A stretch of 52,743 nucleotides of DNA from a virus. The notes below the pieces were generated by a model that was given only the letters and a program-made list of their open reading frames with translations, did not search any database and had not been told where the DNA came from. Shown here piece by piece: positions 32,415 through 39,789 of the stretch (its first letter is position 1; each line of letters opens with the position of its first letter). Position numbers and translations under genes: made by a program. The stretch lies in IMG/VR virus record IMGVR_UViG_3300031708_000013, positions 1-52,743 of that record; one strand, given 5' to 3'.

Positions 32415-33551
32415 CTATTTTTGTTGAAGTTTCATTTTTTGATAAACAACTTCACATTGTTTAAAATCTCTAATTATGCGCCCCTTATCGTCCCTTATCT
32501 TCCCCCAGAGACCATGAGCATATTGCTTTTCAAGGTCTGACAACGGAGGGGGAGATGATTTCCTGGGGTTATTTGAGGGAATGTTTGTACGTGTAACAGG
32601 GGTTACAGTTGAATTTTGAGGATTCATCGTTAACCTTTCCTGCTTAGGTTGTGTTTTTTGAGGCAAAGGCACGGAGAATTCTTCATGAACGTGATTGGTG
32701 ATTTGATTCCAGAAATCCTCCGTTCCTATTTCATCTCCCTTCCCTTGGAGTTTATAGGTTTTGGCAAGTCTGACTTCATAGTCTGCTGCCTCGTCAAGCA
32801 TTTCATTATCAAAATTAGAAGAATTACGATCTGCCCAAGAGTTTCTCTTGACCCAATCCATAGCATTTGCACGATAGGTTTCATCGATTTCATCATTTTG
32901 ATGATGATTTTGGGGGTCTGGTCTTTGAGGTGTTGGTTGACGGGATATATTTTGATAGCGTTGCTTTTCCTGTGATACGCGCAGCTTCTCTGCGCTATAT
33001 TGAGCTAAGAGATCTGAAGCTTCGACTTCCGTGTTATAATCGCCTTCCTCTTTGGCAGATATAAGGGCTCTTTTGATATTGTCTATATTAGCTGAAAGAG
33101 TTCTTTCATAGTTTTCTAAGCTTTGCTGCTCTGTAAGGTGCAATCGATGTTCTAGATTCTTCTTTTCATAAAGAGTATCTTCATATAAGGATTTGAACTG
33201 GTTCTTTTCCTTTGTAATGGAAGAGATTCTTTTATCTCTTGGCACATTACGGGATCGCTTCTTTACCTCTTCTTCCTGCTTGTCATTATCTGACTCTTCC
33301 TCTTTTTCTTCTTGTTCTTGCTCTTGAGGGAATGTGTCTTCTTCTTGCTCTTCCTCTTGTTCAGGTTTATCGTCGTTTTCCGTACGGATAACAACATCTT
33401 TTTGCTTTTCATTAATTAGGAGATTTTTATCATCTTCCGTGAAAATGCCGTCTGCGATTTCCCATGTAATGCTTTTGGCTTTTTCATCATCTACAAGATT
33501 AATAATAGGTTCCGACGTGGTTCGAGTCTTTGATTGAGAGGATTCTGTCAT
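32415..33551 (-). CDS. Capsid scaffolding protein
   Basis: 378 aa. A very acidic Glu/Gln-rich segment (EEEQEEDTFPQEQEQEEKEE) precedes a long coiled coil (residues ~115-210) and a Pro/Gln-rich C-terminal part with LSDLEKQYAHGLWGKIRDDK. Composition and position between GroES-like, GroEL and capsid genes fit a scaffold, which would be the second partner in assembly of the head shell. Confidence 0.65.
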   Translation of the reverse strand: MTESSQSKTRTTSEPIINLVDDEKAKSITWEIADGIFTEDDKNLLINEKQKDVVIRTENDDKPEQEEEQEEDTFPQEQEQEEKEEESDNDKQEEEVKKRSRNVPRDKRISSITKEKNQFKSLYEDTLYEKKNLEHRLHLTEQQSLENYERTLSANIDNIKRALISAKEEGDYNTEVEASDLLAQYSAEKLRVSQEKQRYQNISRQPTPQRPDPQNHHQNDEIDETYRANAMDWVKRNSWADRNSSNFDNEMLDEAADYEVRLAKTYKLQGKGDEIGTEDFWNQITNHVHEEFSVPLPQKTQPKQERLTMNPQNSTVTPVTRTNIPSNNPRKSSPPPLSDLEKQYAHGLWGKIRDDKGRIIRDFKQCEVVYQKMKLQQK

Positions 33552-33554
33552 ATA

Positions 33555-33965
33555 TTAGTTTCCGACTGATTTGTTGTAGTTACAGATGGATGGATCAGGA
33601 ATGATCCCAATGATGTGAGCGTCCTGAAGCCATTGGCATTTGACGCCATTCAGAACATCGAACGTGCCTTCGTATTTGTAGAAACGAACAAAGTCCCCAA
33701 TTTCAGGCTTAATATCCCAATCTAGAAACTTATGTCCTTGAAATGCCGCACTCCCTATGGCAAGAATCTGCCCGACAGCTAATTGATATTCGTCGCGCTC
33801 TTTGGAGATATCAGGTCGCTCTAATAGAGTTGCCTGACCATCTGAGGTAAGGAAGTTATCTCCAAAATTATGAGTTCTTATTAAAATCTGCCACCCAAGG
33901 GCTATTGGATGCTTTTCACCTATTACTTCTCGAATTAATTCATTGGTTGGAAACTCTCTGGTCAT
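33555..33965 (-). CDS. GroES-like (Cpn10 fold) co-chaperonin
   Basis: 136 aa. After a short N-terminal extension: LGWQILIR, a loop TSDGQATLLERPD, then LAVGQILAIGSAAFQGHKF, KPEIGDFVRFYKYEG and the final strand HIIGIIPDP. This follows GroES order (xVLVRxxxxxxxxxGxxL...GxVLAVG...VxVGDxVxFxxYxG...DILAIV). The TLL/FLT part may be the hydrophobic mobile-loop contact to GroEL. T4 gp31 is the precedent for a diverged phage version. No other GroES candidate is present. Confidence 0.72.
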   Translation of the reverse strand: MTREFPTNELIREVIGEKHPIALGWQILIRTHNFGDNFLTSDGQATLLERPDISKERDEYQLAVGQILAIGSAAFQGHKFLDWDIKPEIGDFVRFYKYEGTFDVLNGVKCQWLQDAHIIGIIPDPSICNYNKSVGN

Positions 33966-33975
33966 TCAGTTTCCT

Positions 33976-34242
33976 TTAATTCATTGCTTGAAATGGTTCT
34001 GCTTCTACGACTTCGCCTTCTGTAACTTGAGGACTAATTACAGATGGTTGATTAAGAGAGTTCTCGAACTTTTCACGTTCAATTTTGAAAGTAGAAAGAC
34101 AGGCTTTTACACCTTCCGTAATTGCACTATGTTCAAGAAGCTCTATTTTAGTGGCAAAAGCTGCTAAGGTAGCTTGATTTCGTGATGTAATGGTGTCTTC
34201 CATGAGCTTTTGAAAAGATTCTACGAGAGCCTTGTAATCCAT
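33976..34242 (-). CDS. Hypothetical helical protein, 88 aa, first gene of the assembly operon
   Basis: MDYKALVESFQKLMEDTITS..., one or two long helices and an acidic Pro/Val-rich tail. First gene behind the promoter at 34285-34314. Unrecognised; it could be a small head-assembly factor. Confidence 0.55.
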   Translation of the reverse strand: MDYKALVESFQKLMEDTITSRNQATLAAFATKIELLEHSAITEGVKACLSTFKIEREKFENSLNQPSVISPQVTEGEVVEAEPFQAMN

Positions 34243-34284
34243 TTTTCTTCCCTTTGTTCTAATTTTAATATAATTGTAGATATA

Positions 34285-34314
34285 ATCTTAGATAAGCCCA
34301 TTGGATAATGTCAA
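34285..34314 (-). promoter_or_regulatory. Predicted promoter of the chaperonin/scaffold/capsid operon
   Basis: Minus strand TTGACA (34309-34314, consensus), an 18-bp spacer and TAAGAT (34285-34290). The predicted start near 34278 gives a ~36-nt leader before the ATG at 34242. A terminator at 34861-34892 isolates this operon from the genes upstream. Confidence 0.6.
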
Positions 34315-34383
34315 TTGGTTTTATTTTAGTATTAAAGTATTGTTAAAATGAGTTTAAATATATATTAAAAGGAGTTAATGTGA

Positions 34384-34773
34384 ATGGCATTAGTGTTAAT
34401 TAAATCTAACAAATTTGGTGGTGGATATAAATCAAAGCACATAGCCGTTACATTTATGAAGCTTAAAAGAAAGATATTGAATACCTATACAGTTGACCTA
34501 AAACTTCCTGAGATGGTCTTGCAATATTTGAAGATCAAAGAGGGTGACAGATTGAGTGTCTATATGGATGATGAAGATAAATATCTAATGTGTCTAAAAA
34601 AAGCAGAGACGAGAGAAAATTCCCATAAGGCTTACTTCTATGCAGGGTATACAGCATCAATAAAGTTCACATGGAGATTTTATGTACCAGAACCTCATCA
34701 AATGAAGATGAGAAGGGTAAAGTTTGAAATGAAGGATGACTCAGTTTTTGTTGATGTCTCAAAGGCAATTTGA
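34384..34773 (+). CDS. Hypothetical protein, possibly AbrB-like, 129 aa
   Basis: The region VDLKLPEMVLQYLKIKEGDR, then LSVYMDDEDKYLMCLKK, resembles an AbrB/SpoVT swapped-hairpin (LPxxVxxxLxIKEGDxLxVYxDD). The rest is basic and unrecognised. Divergent from the assembly operon, so it could regulate it. AAGGAG lies 8 nt before the ATG. Confidence 0.5.
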   Translation: MALVLIKSNKFGGGYKSKHIAVTFMKLKRKILNTYTVDLKLPEMVLQYLKIKEGDRLSVYMDDEDKYLMCLKKAETRENSHKAYFYAGYTASIKFTWRFYVPEPHQMKMRRVKFEMKDDSVFVDVSKAI

Positions 34774-34828
34774 GGATAAAGACACTCCCAAGAGGAAACA
34801 CTGCTAATTAATAATATCTTTATCCTCA
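34771..34828. repeat. 12-bp inverted repeat starting at a stop codon
   Basis: TGAGGATAAAGA (34771-34782, includes the TGA stop) and TCTTTATCCTCA (34817-34828) enclose 34 nt. Like 5947-5996 and 36271-36334, it sits directly downstream of an operon-terminal gene. Confidence 0.45.
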
Positions 34829-34860
34829 TAAAAATATTATCAATGAGAAATAAAATGGTC

Positions 34861-34892
34861 AAATAAAAAGAGATCCTTTTTTAAGGGATCTC
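34861..34892 (-). terminator. Rho-independent terminator after the outer-membrane protein gene
   Basis: On the minus strand GAGATCC...GGATCTC (34886-34892/34870-34876) with a 9-nt loop, followed by TTTTTATTT. Lies ~90 nt past the stop of 34978-35682. Confidence 0.75.
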
Positions 34893-34977
34893 AGTTTATG
34901 ATATAGTGTAAAGAGAACTGATAATCTTATGCATTATCATCTATAATTATCAATTTAATAATTTATCAAGTCAATAA

Positions 34978-35682
34978 CTATATTTTAAGATGCAAGCCAA
35001 CATTAATAGAATGAATGGCTGACTTGGTCTTCAAATTAGTTTTTGATCCAAGCTTTCCAGCTTCAGCATGGTTTTTAACTGGATGAATAGAATACTTGTA
35101 TTCTGTTCTCATGGTTACGTTTTTGTCTACTTCCGTCTCAATACCAAAGCCAGGAACAAAAGCTGTGCTATAATAGGACTTTTCTAAGCTTGTGATGTTG
35201 TCAGCGACTCTGTTCTTTCCATCAAAGTTATTTCTGAACTTTCTCATTTCAACGCCTAGCTTGATATAAGCTTTCGTCGTTGGGTTCATCTGCCTCCCTA
35301 CGTGAAATGCCATTCCTGTATTATGACTTGAGCGAATCGTAAGGGTTTGAGGAAAGTTCACATCTGCGAGAGAAAGAAGAGACTTTGTCTCTAGGGAGCT
35401 TAAACCAAAATGAACTTCACCAGCTAACCAGAAGTTTTCAACGAATTGTCCATAACCAACAAACAGTTCACCGTGAAAGTTTGAAGCACTATGGTTTACG
35501 TTGTTGTTCTGAAGAGCACGTACGCCAGCATTTGTTCTATCTGCACGAACTGTCGAGTTGCCTGATAGATGAGAATGCCCTAGAGCAAGACCATAATAGA
35601 ACCCTGTATCCGATTTTGTGCTTTGCGAAAACAGGAGTACCAATGATAATAGTTTTAATGTTTGAATAAATAGCTTTTGCAT
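34978..35682 (-). CDS. Outer-membrane beta-barrel protein (opacity/Omp25-like) carried by the phage
   Basis: 234 aa. Signal peptide MQKLFIQTLKLLSLVLLFSQ with likely cleavage after STKS. Then alternating beta strands: GFYYGLALGHSHLSG, GELFVGYGQFVENFWLAGEV, GMAFHVGRQMNPTTKAYIKL, MRTEYKYSIHPV and a terminal strand HSINVGLHLKI. Size and pattern fit an 8-stranded barrel. It is flanked by terminators on both sides inside the late region, so it is a moron-type gene: surface change of the lysogen, phage exclusion or host-cell interaction are candidate roles. Confidence 0.75.
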   Translation of the reverse strand: MQKLFIQTLKLLSLVLLFSQSTKSDTGFYYGLALGHSHLSGNSTVRADRTNAGVRALQNNNVNHSASNFHGELFVGYGQFVENFWLAGEVHFGLSSLETKSLLSLADVNFPQTLTIRSSHNTGMAFHVGRQMNPTTKAYIKLGVEMRKFRNNFDGKNRVADNITSLEKSYYSTAFVPGFGIETEVDKNVTMRTEYKYSIHPVKNHAEAGKLGSKTNLKTKSAIHSINVGLHLKI

Positions 35683-35706
35683 GTTTAAATCCTTTTAAAA
35701 AATAGT

Positions 35707-35737
35707 AATAAAAAAGGGGATAGAATAATCTACCCCC
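35707..35737 (-). terminator. Rho-independent terminator/attenuator upstream of the outer-membrane protein
   Basis: Minus strand: GGGGGTAGA-TTAT-TCTATCCCC followed by TTTTTTATT. Ends the transcript of 35748-36119 and separates it from the barrel gene, which would need readthrough or its own promoter. Confidence 0.7.
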
Positions 35738-35747
35738 CAACGTTTAA

Positions 35748-36119
35748 TTAGTCGTATTGACCTTTGCGCATTTTGCCTACGCCTCCAGCAGCCATTTTCT
35801 TACAGCCACCCATCTTCATTTTCATCTTTGGCATCGCTCTACCGCCTTTTGCCATAACGTCCATATTCATAGGTGATTTGCCATGCATGGCTTTCACTGT
35901 AGAAATATGGGTAATCGGCGCATTATCATGACCGAGAACTCTATCGATCTCAGGAAATGACTGACTGTCTCCTACGGTAGACTTCTTCATTTCTCCAACA
36001 TAAGAACTATGTGCGTAATTCTTCGCAACATTACCACCTGTGCTCATTTTCTTGCCTTCGCGATGACGGCCCATTCGTTTGCCCATCATGTCTCCTTCAT
36101 CCCTATTATGCTTATTCAT
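35748..36119 (-). CDS. Low-complexity basic Met/Gly/Lys-rich protein, 123 aa
   Basis: GKRMGRHREGKKMSTGGNVA, then KAMHGKSPMNMDVMAKGGRA, a segment like MPKMKMKMGGCKKMAAGGVG and the end KGQYD. Short KGG(R/K)xMPK motifs recall small podophage virion proteins encoded next to the portal. Function unknown. Confidence 0.5.
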   Translation of the reverse strand: MNKHNRDEGDMMGKRMGRHREGKKMSTGGNVAKNYAHSSYVGEMKKSTVGDSQSFPEIDRVLGHDNAPITHISTVKAMHGKSPMNMDVMAKGGRAMPKMKMKMGGCKKMAAGGVGKMRKGQYD

Positions 36120-36270
36120 TGTCTTGACCTTTCAAAGTTTAAAGTTATCATCCCTTATCCTCCAAGGAATGCAGCAGATGAAACCATCCACCTCTTAAAT
36201 ATTATCATAGAACAAGAGGATAGGATAAAAAAAGAGATACATTTTAATTAAATTGTAATAATATGTGACA

Positions 36271-36334
36271 TGATAGGAATACATTAGCCCGGTAGCTGGT
36301 TTTCTTTCAGTTCCCATCTATTCTATTCCTATCA
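36271..36334. repeat. 11-bp inverted repeat after the portal gene
   Basis: TGATAGGAATA (36271-36281) and TATTCCTATCA (36324-36334) enclose ~42 nt. It begins 2 nt past the portal stop (36336). The remaining 36120-36270 shows no gene. Confidence 0.5.
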
Positions 36335-36335
36335 C

Positions 36336-38708
36336 TTAGATCTTGCCGGATTGTATCTTTGCTTCTATTTCTATCTTTTGTAATTCCAACTTCTCCCTCT
36401 CCAATTTGCGATCTTCTTCTTTTGATTGGAAATCAAGTTGGGCTTCGAACGCTTTTTCACGTGTATTAAGTTCTGTATCCTTGCCTCTTTGAATAACGGC
36501 TTGTTCTTCAACCTTAACTTTCTCCATAAGAACAAGAGAAGGATCAAGAGGAGGAGGTGGAGATGGATTATTTTGTTGTTGTTCCGCTTTAAACTTCTGA
36601 ATAGCCATAGCTGACATTTGAGATAGTTGATTCTGTTGCTCTAGAGGAATTTTTGATCTATCGTCTGGCAATATAATACCACCCATCATAGATTGCATCT
36701 GTATTTGATATTGCATTGACATATGTTCAAAATAATGAGCTTGGGCTTGAGCTATCATTTCAGGTGTTGCATTAGGCATAGATAAAATTTGTTCATGGGT
36801 TATCATATGAGAAGGGTGGTCTTGATCTATAAATGCTTTTACAGGAACTCCTAACATAATATTTTGATTTTCCGACATCGCATCCAGTTCATTTATCTTT
36901 TTCTTATCGGGTAAGAAAAGCTCAATTTGATATTCTGAAAGATTGTGAGCATGAAGAAAATTCTTTTCAACTTCATAAATATCATACAATTGTGGGGATT
37001 GTAGAGCTGCTTCTCTAATTGTCTGGGCTCTAATAAGCCTTTGCATCTTTGTTGTAACGTGGGGATCAGCTAAGGGTTCAATTGAGATAAGATTATCAAA
37101 ATCGTTCCGGTTGATCTGAAACTTTCCCTTGGATCTATAAAATGTAAAGTCTTCCTCTGACATCCACTCAGAGAACCTTTTGTACATCAACTTGAACTCA
37201 CGCGTCATGGAGTTACGCAGTCCACGTGTAATCGTGCTCTGAATGAGCAAAATATTGTCAAGGAGGGCGTATGTCGTCCCTACTGGTGCATTAGGGTTAA
37301 AATCTGACATTTGGGTCGTAGCGGTGCCCATAATGAGAGAACCAGATCCCTCAAGATCTTTCCTCAAGTCATTAATCATCGGATTGGCATCTTTGTAAGG
37401 CATTGGCATAACAACATCACGAAGGGGTAATCCGCCTGTTTCAACTTCTTTGTATTCAGTTGGGCCAATTCTTAAGTTATTATCTGGGTTCTTGGTGCCA
37501 TTAATGCCTTTGGCACACAAACCGCCAGGAAAGTTAGAAAGGGTGTTTGCGTCCATTGTCTGGCGCAAGAGCTGGGTAGAGGTTTGGGATAATCCACCGA
37601 TGAGGTGAGCCGCTCCAAGCTTATAGAAACCAAAACCTGGGATGAATCCATAATCGATATAGAATGTCTTTTCTTCATCTGGATTGTCTTTTTCCCAGTT
37701 AGTATGAATAGCCACAACCTTTTTTGAGTCTCTATGGATTTTAACGATGTAGGGACGGAACTTGCTCTCAGCTAATGGTTCTTCCTCTTCATTCTCGTTT
37801 TCTTGCATGTCGTCTGATTCTTGAAGTTCTTCTTCATTCAGATAAACGTGACATTCGTAGAAATCTTGGAGGATCTTCTTATCATAATGGGGATCTGTTA
37901 CCCCCTCTGACTTTTCTACAGCCATTTTAACGGGAGACTTGGCATCATCTTCATCATTGGAATCTAGATCAACTTCTATAAACTCGCCCGTTTGCATACA
38001 GTTTGCTATTTGTCGTCTGTCTAACTGGAATATCTCTGTTTTGCGCCAACAAGTGTTGATATCGGAGGTATCATAGTTAACAACAAAGTTATAAGGAGAT
38101 ACGAATTTCGAGTTTAGTTTCTTGAGCATAGGGTCAAAATAGACTTTTCTTACCACCGTTCCGCTAAAATCAACCCACATGACCATTTTCTCAAAGTCCG
38201 GGTAATAAGGGATTTCATTCAAGAGATAATGATTGAAGAAGCTTTCAATCTTATTGGCTTGTTCTTCCAGCTCTTCTGTTTCTTCTCCAATGATGACAAA
38301 CTTGCAAGGGCCATCTTGAGGCAATAGCTCTGAAATGGTCATTGCATAGGATTTGATAAGCTCTTGCATGAGGAGAGGAGAATAGGCACCGGAAGCACCA
38401 TCAAAGGGGAATGACTTGTATTCTATCTTGAGCCCGATTTGTTCGAACTTTTCCTTGATGTTGGTTTCCCAATCTGTGCGTGAATCAAGGTCTTGTTCTA
38501 TTTCTTCACATAGCTTTGCACCAAGTTTAGTCAGGAAGTGAGGTGCTGTTTCGGATAATCGTTCCGCAAGGTTTTCATCTTCACGGCCAGAAAAGTCCGG
38601 CATTCCTTGAAATATTTCCTCTTCACCCATCATATTTTGTATTAATGAGGGAACCTGAAACATGTGCTCTTCAATGTCAATTTCTTGGGGTTGTGTTTCC
38701 ATATTCAT
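36336..38708 (-). CDS. Portal protein, 790 aa
   Basis: Large podovirus-type portal. IEYKSFPFDGASGAYSPLLM, then VMWVDFSGTVVRKVYFDPML, LSQTSTQLLRQTMDANTLSN and VGTTYALLDNILLIQSTITR are typical. The C-terminal ~110 residues form a charged helical barrel (VEEQAVIQRGKDTELNTREK...). Forms the dodecameric DNA channel and docks the terminase. Acidic insert around residues 300-330. Confidence 0.82.
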   Translation of the reverse strand: MNMETQPQEIDIEEHMFQVPSLIQNMMGEEEIFQGMPDFSGREDENLAERLSETAPHFLTKLGAKLCEEIEQDLDSRTDWETNIKEKFEQIGLKIEYKSFPFDGASGAYSPLLMQELIKSYAMTISELLPQDGPCKFVIIGEETEELEEQANKIESFFNHYLLNEIPYYPDFEKMVMWVDFSGTVVRKVYFDPMLKKLNSKFVSPYNFVVNYDTSDINTCWRKTEIFQLDRRQIANCMQTGEFIEVDLDSNDEDDAKSPVKMAVEKSEGVTDPHYDKKILQDFYECHVYLNEEELQESDDMQENENEEEEPLAESKFRPYIVKIHRDSKKVVAIHTNWEKDNPDEEKTFYIDYGFIPGFGFYKLGAAHLIGGLSQTSTQLLRQTMDANTLSNFPGGLCAKGINGTKNPDNNLRIGPTEYKEVETGGLPLRDVVMPMPYKDANPMINDLRKDLEGSGSLIMGTATTQMSDFNPNAPVGTTYALLDNILLIQSTITRGLRNSMTREFKLMYKRFSEWMSEEDFTFYRSKGKFQINRNDFDNLISIEPLADPHVTTKMQRLIRAQTIREAALQSPQLYDIYEVEKNFLHAHNLSEYQIELFLPDKKKINELDAMSENQNIMLGVPVKAFIDQDHPSHMITHEQILSMPNATPEMIAQAQAHYFEHMSMQYQIQMQSMMGGIILPDDRSKIPLEQQNQLSQMSAMAIQKFKAEQQQNNPSPPPPLDPSLVLMEKVKVEEQAVIQRGKDTELNTREKAFEAQLDFQSKEEDRKLEREKLELQKIEIEAKIQSGKI

Positions 38709-38786
38709 TCATCAATAATAAAGTACGTATCTATAATTTTAGACGAATTTTAGGAATATACAACCTCTATTACAAGCAAGGTATAA

Positions 38787-39404
38787 ATGAACGTAGACAT
38801 TTCCGAGATATTAAAGAGAAAAGCCGCATTAGAGGAAGAAAAGATATTATTTGGAGGGGAGGTTTATCTTAATCGTCATATTCTGCCTCCTATCACGATA
38901 GATATGGATAATAACGAAGACTATAGGGGTTACGTATCCTCTATTAAGCATATAGCAGAACAGTTCGGTGCAGATTGCTGTCATCTGTTTGCAGAGCTTT
39001 GTTACTTGTATAAAATCATGGATGAAGAAGATTTAAAGCATCCTCTAAAACTCCCGATCCAACAGATAGGCTCACATATCCTTGGCAAGATATCCCTAGC
39101 TATCCTTCAAACAAACAAGATACAAGAAATTCTCCTAGAGAATGAGGAATATGAGCTTTCAGGCGAAGATTATTGTTTCATCATCATTATGTTGCAAGAC
39201 CTATTCAACACCTATTGCTATATGGTTGCGTTCCTACAACGCAAACAATACCTCAATGATGCTTTGCGAGAATCCATTAGAGAGCGATTGATGTTCTTGA
39301 TCTCTGGGTCGTTTGAAGAGCTACGTGAAATGTTCTTGGTAGCTCAATCCTATGATATCATTGAAAAGCGCATGGAAGAAGGAAAGATGAATACGATTCA
39401 TTAA
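38787..39404 (+). CDS. Hypothetical helical protein, 205 aa, against the late operon
   Basis: MNVDISEILKRKAALEEEKI..., almost wholly helical with ELCYLYKIMDEEDLKHPLKL and ERLMFLISGSFEELREMFLV. Lies between portal and terminase but on the other strand, so it is independently expressed, perhaps as a moron. No family recognised. Confidence 0.55.
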   Translation: MNVDISEILKRKAALEEEKILFGGEVYLNRHILPPITIDMDNNEDYRGYVSSIKHIAEQFGADCCHLFAELCYLYKIMDEEDLKHPLKLPIQQIGSHILGKISLAILQTNKIQEILLENEEYELSGEDYCFIIIMLQDLFNTYCYMVAFLQRKQYLNDALRESIRERLMFLISGSFEELREMFLVAQSYDIIEKRMEEGKMNTIH

Positions 39405-39434
39405 CAGTTGTCTAATGTTTTGAATATCCTTATT

Positions 39435-39767
39435 TTAAACAGTATTATAGGATTCCTCTAGCTTTTCATGAGCTTTTTTCAAGACTTCATTAAGTTTGAT
39501 TAAAAATATGTCTCGGATTCTTTTCATAGGAGTTTTAGGAGCCTTCCCATGCAGTTCGTTCATATTATAAACATCATAAATTGTCTCCATAAACTCATAA
39601 TCAGGAAATTTTGTTGATTTAAATACTACATACAATCCGCAGGTATTTCTATTAATGGCAACAAATGCCTCCAGCTCAACATATACTTCCATATCTCTAA
39701 ATGTTCGACAAAATCTACGGTAATAATGAGATTCATGCATGATCATTGAAAAAAGAGGTTTTAACAT
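39435..39767 (-). CDS. Hypothetical protein, 110 aa
   Basis: MLKPLFSMIMHESHYYRRFC..., a basic alpha/beta protein with a helical C-terminus (IFLIKLNEVLKKAHEKLEES). Directly downstream of the terminase gene in the same direction. Unrecognised. Confidence 0.5.
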   Translation of the reverse strand: MLKPLFSMIMHESHYYRRFCRTFRDMEVYVELEAFVAINRNTCGLYVVFKSTKFPDYEFMETIYDVYNMNELHGKAPKTPMKRIRDIFLIKLNEVLKKAHEKLEESYNTV

Positions 39768-39789
39768 TCTATGAACGGAATATATTTTA

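Noticed and set aside
34342-34370. Rightward TTGTTA-17-TATTAA promoter before 34384
   Set aside because: The predicted start would fall in or after the AAGGAG site, leaving no ribosome-binding leader.
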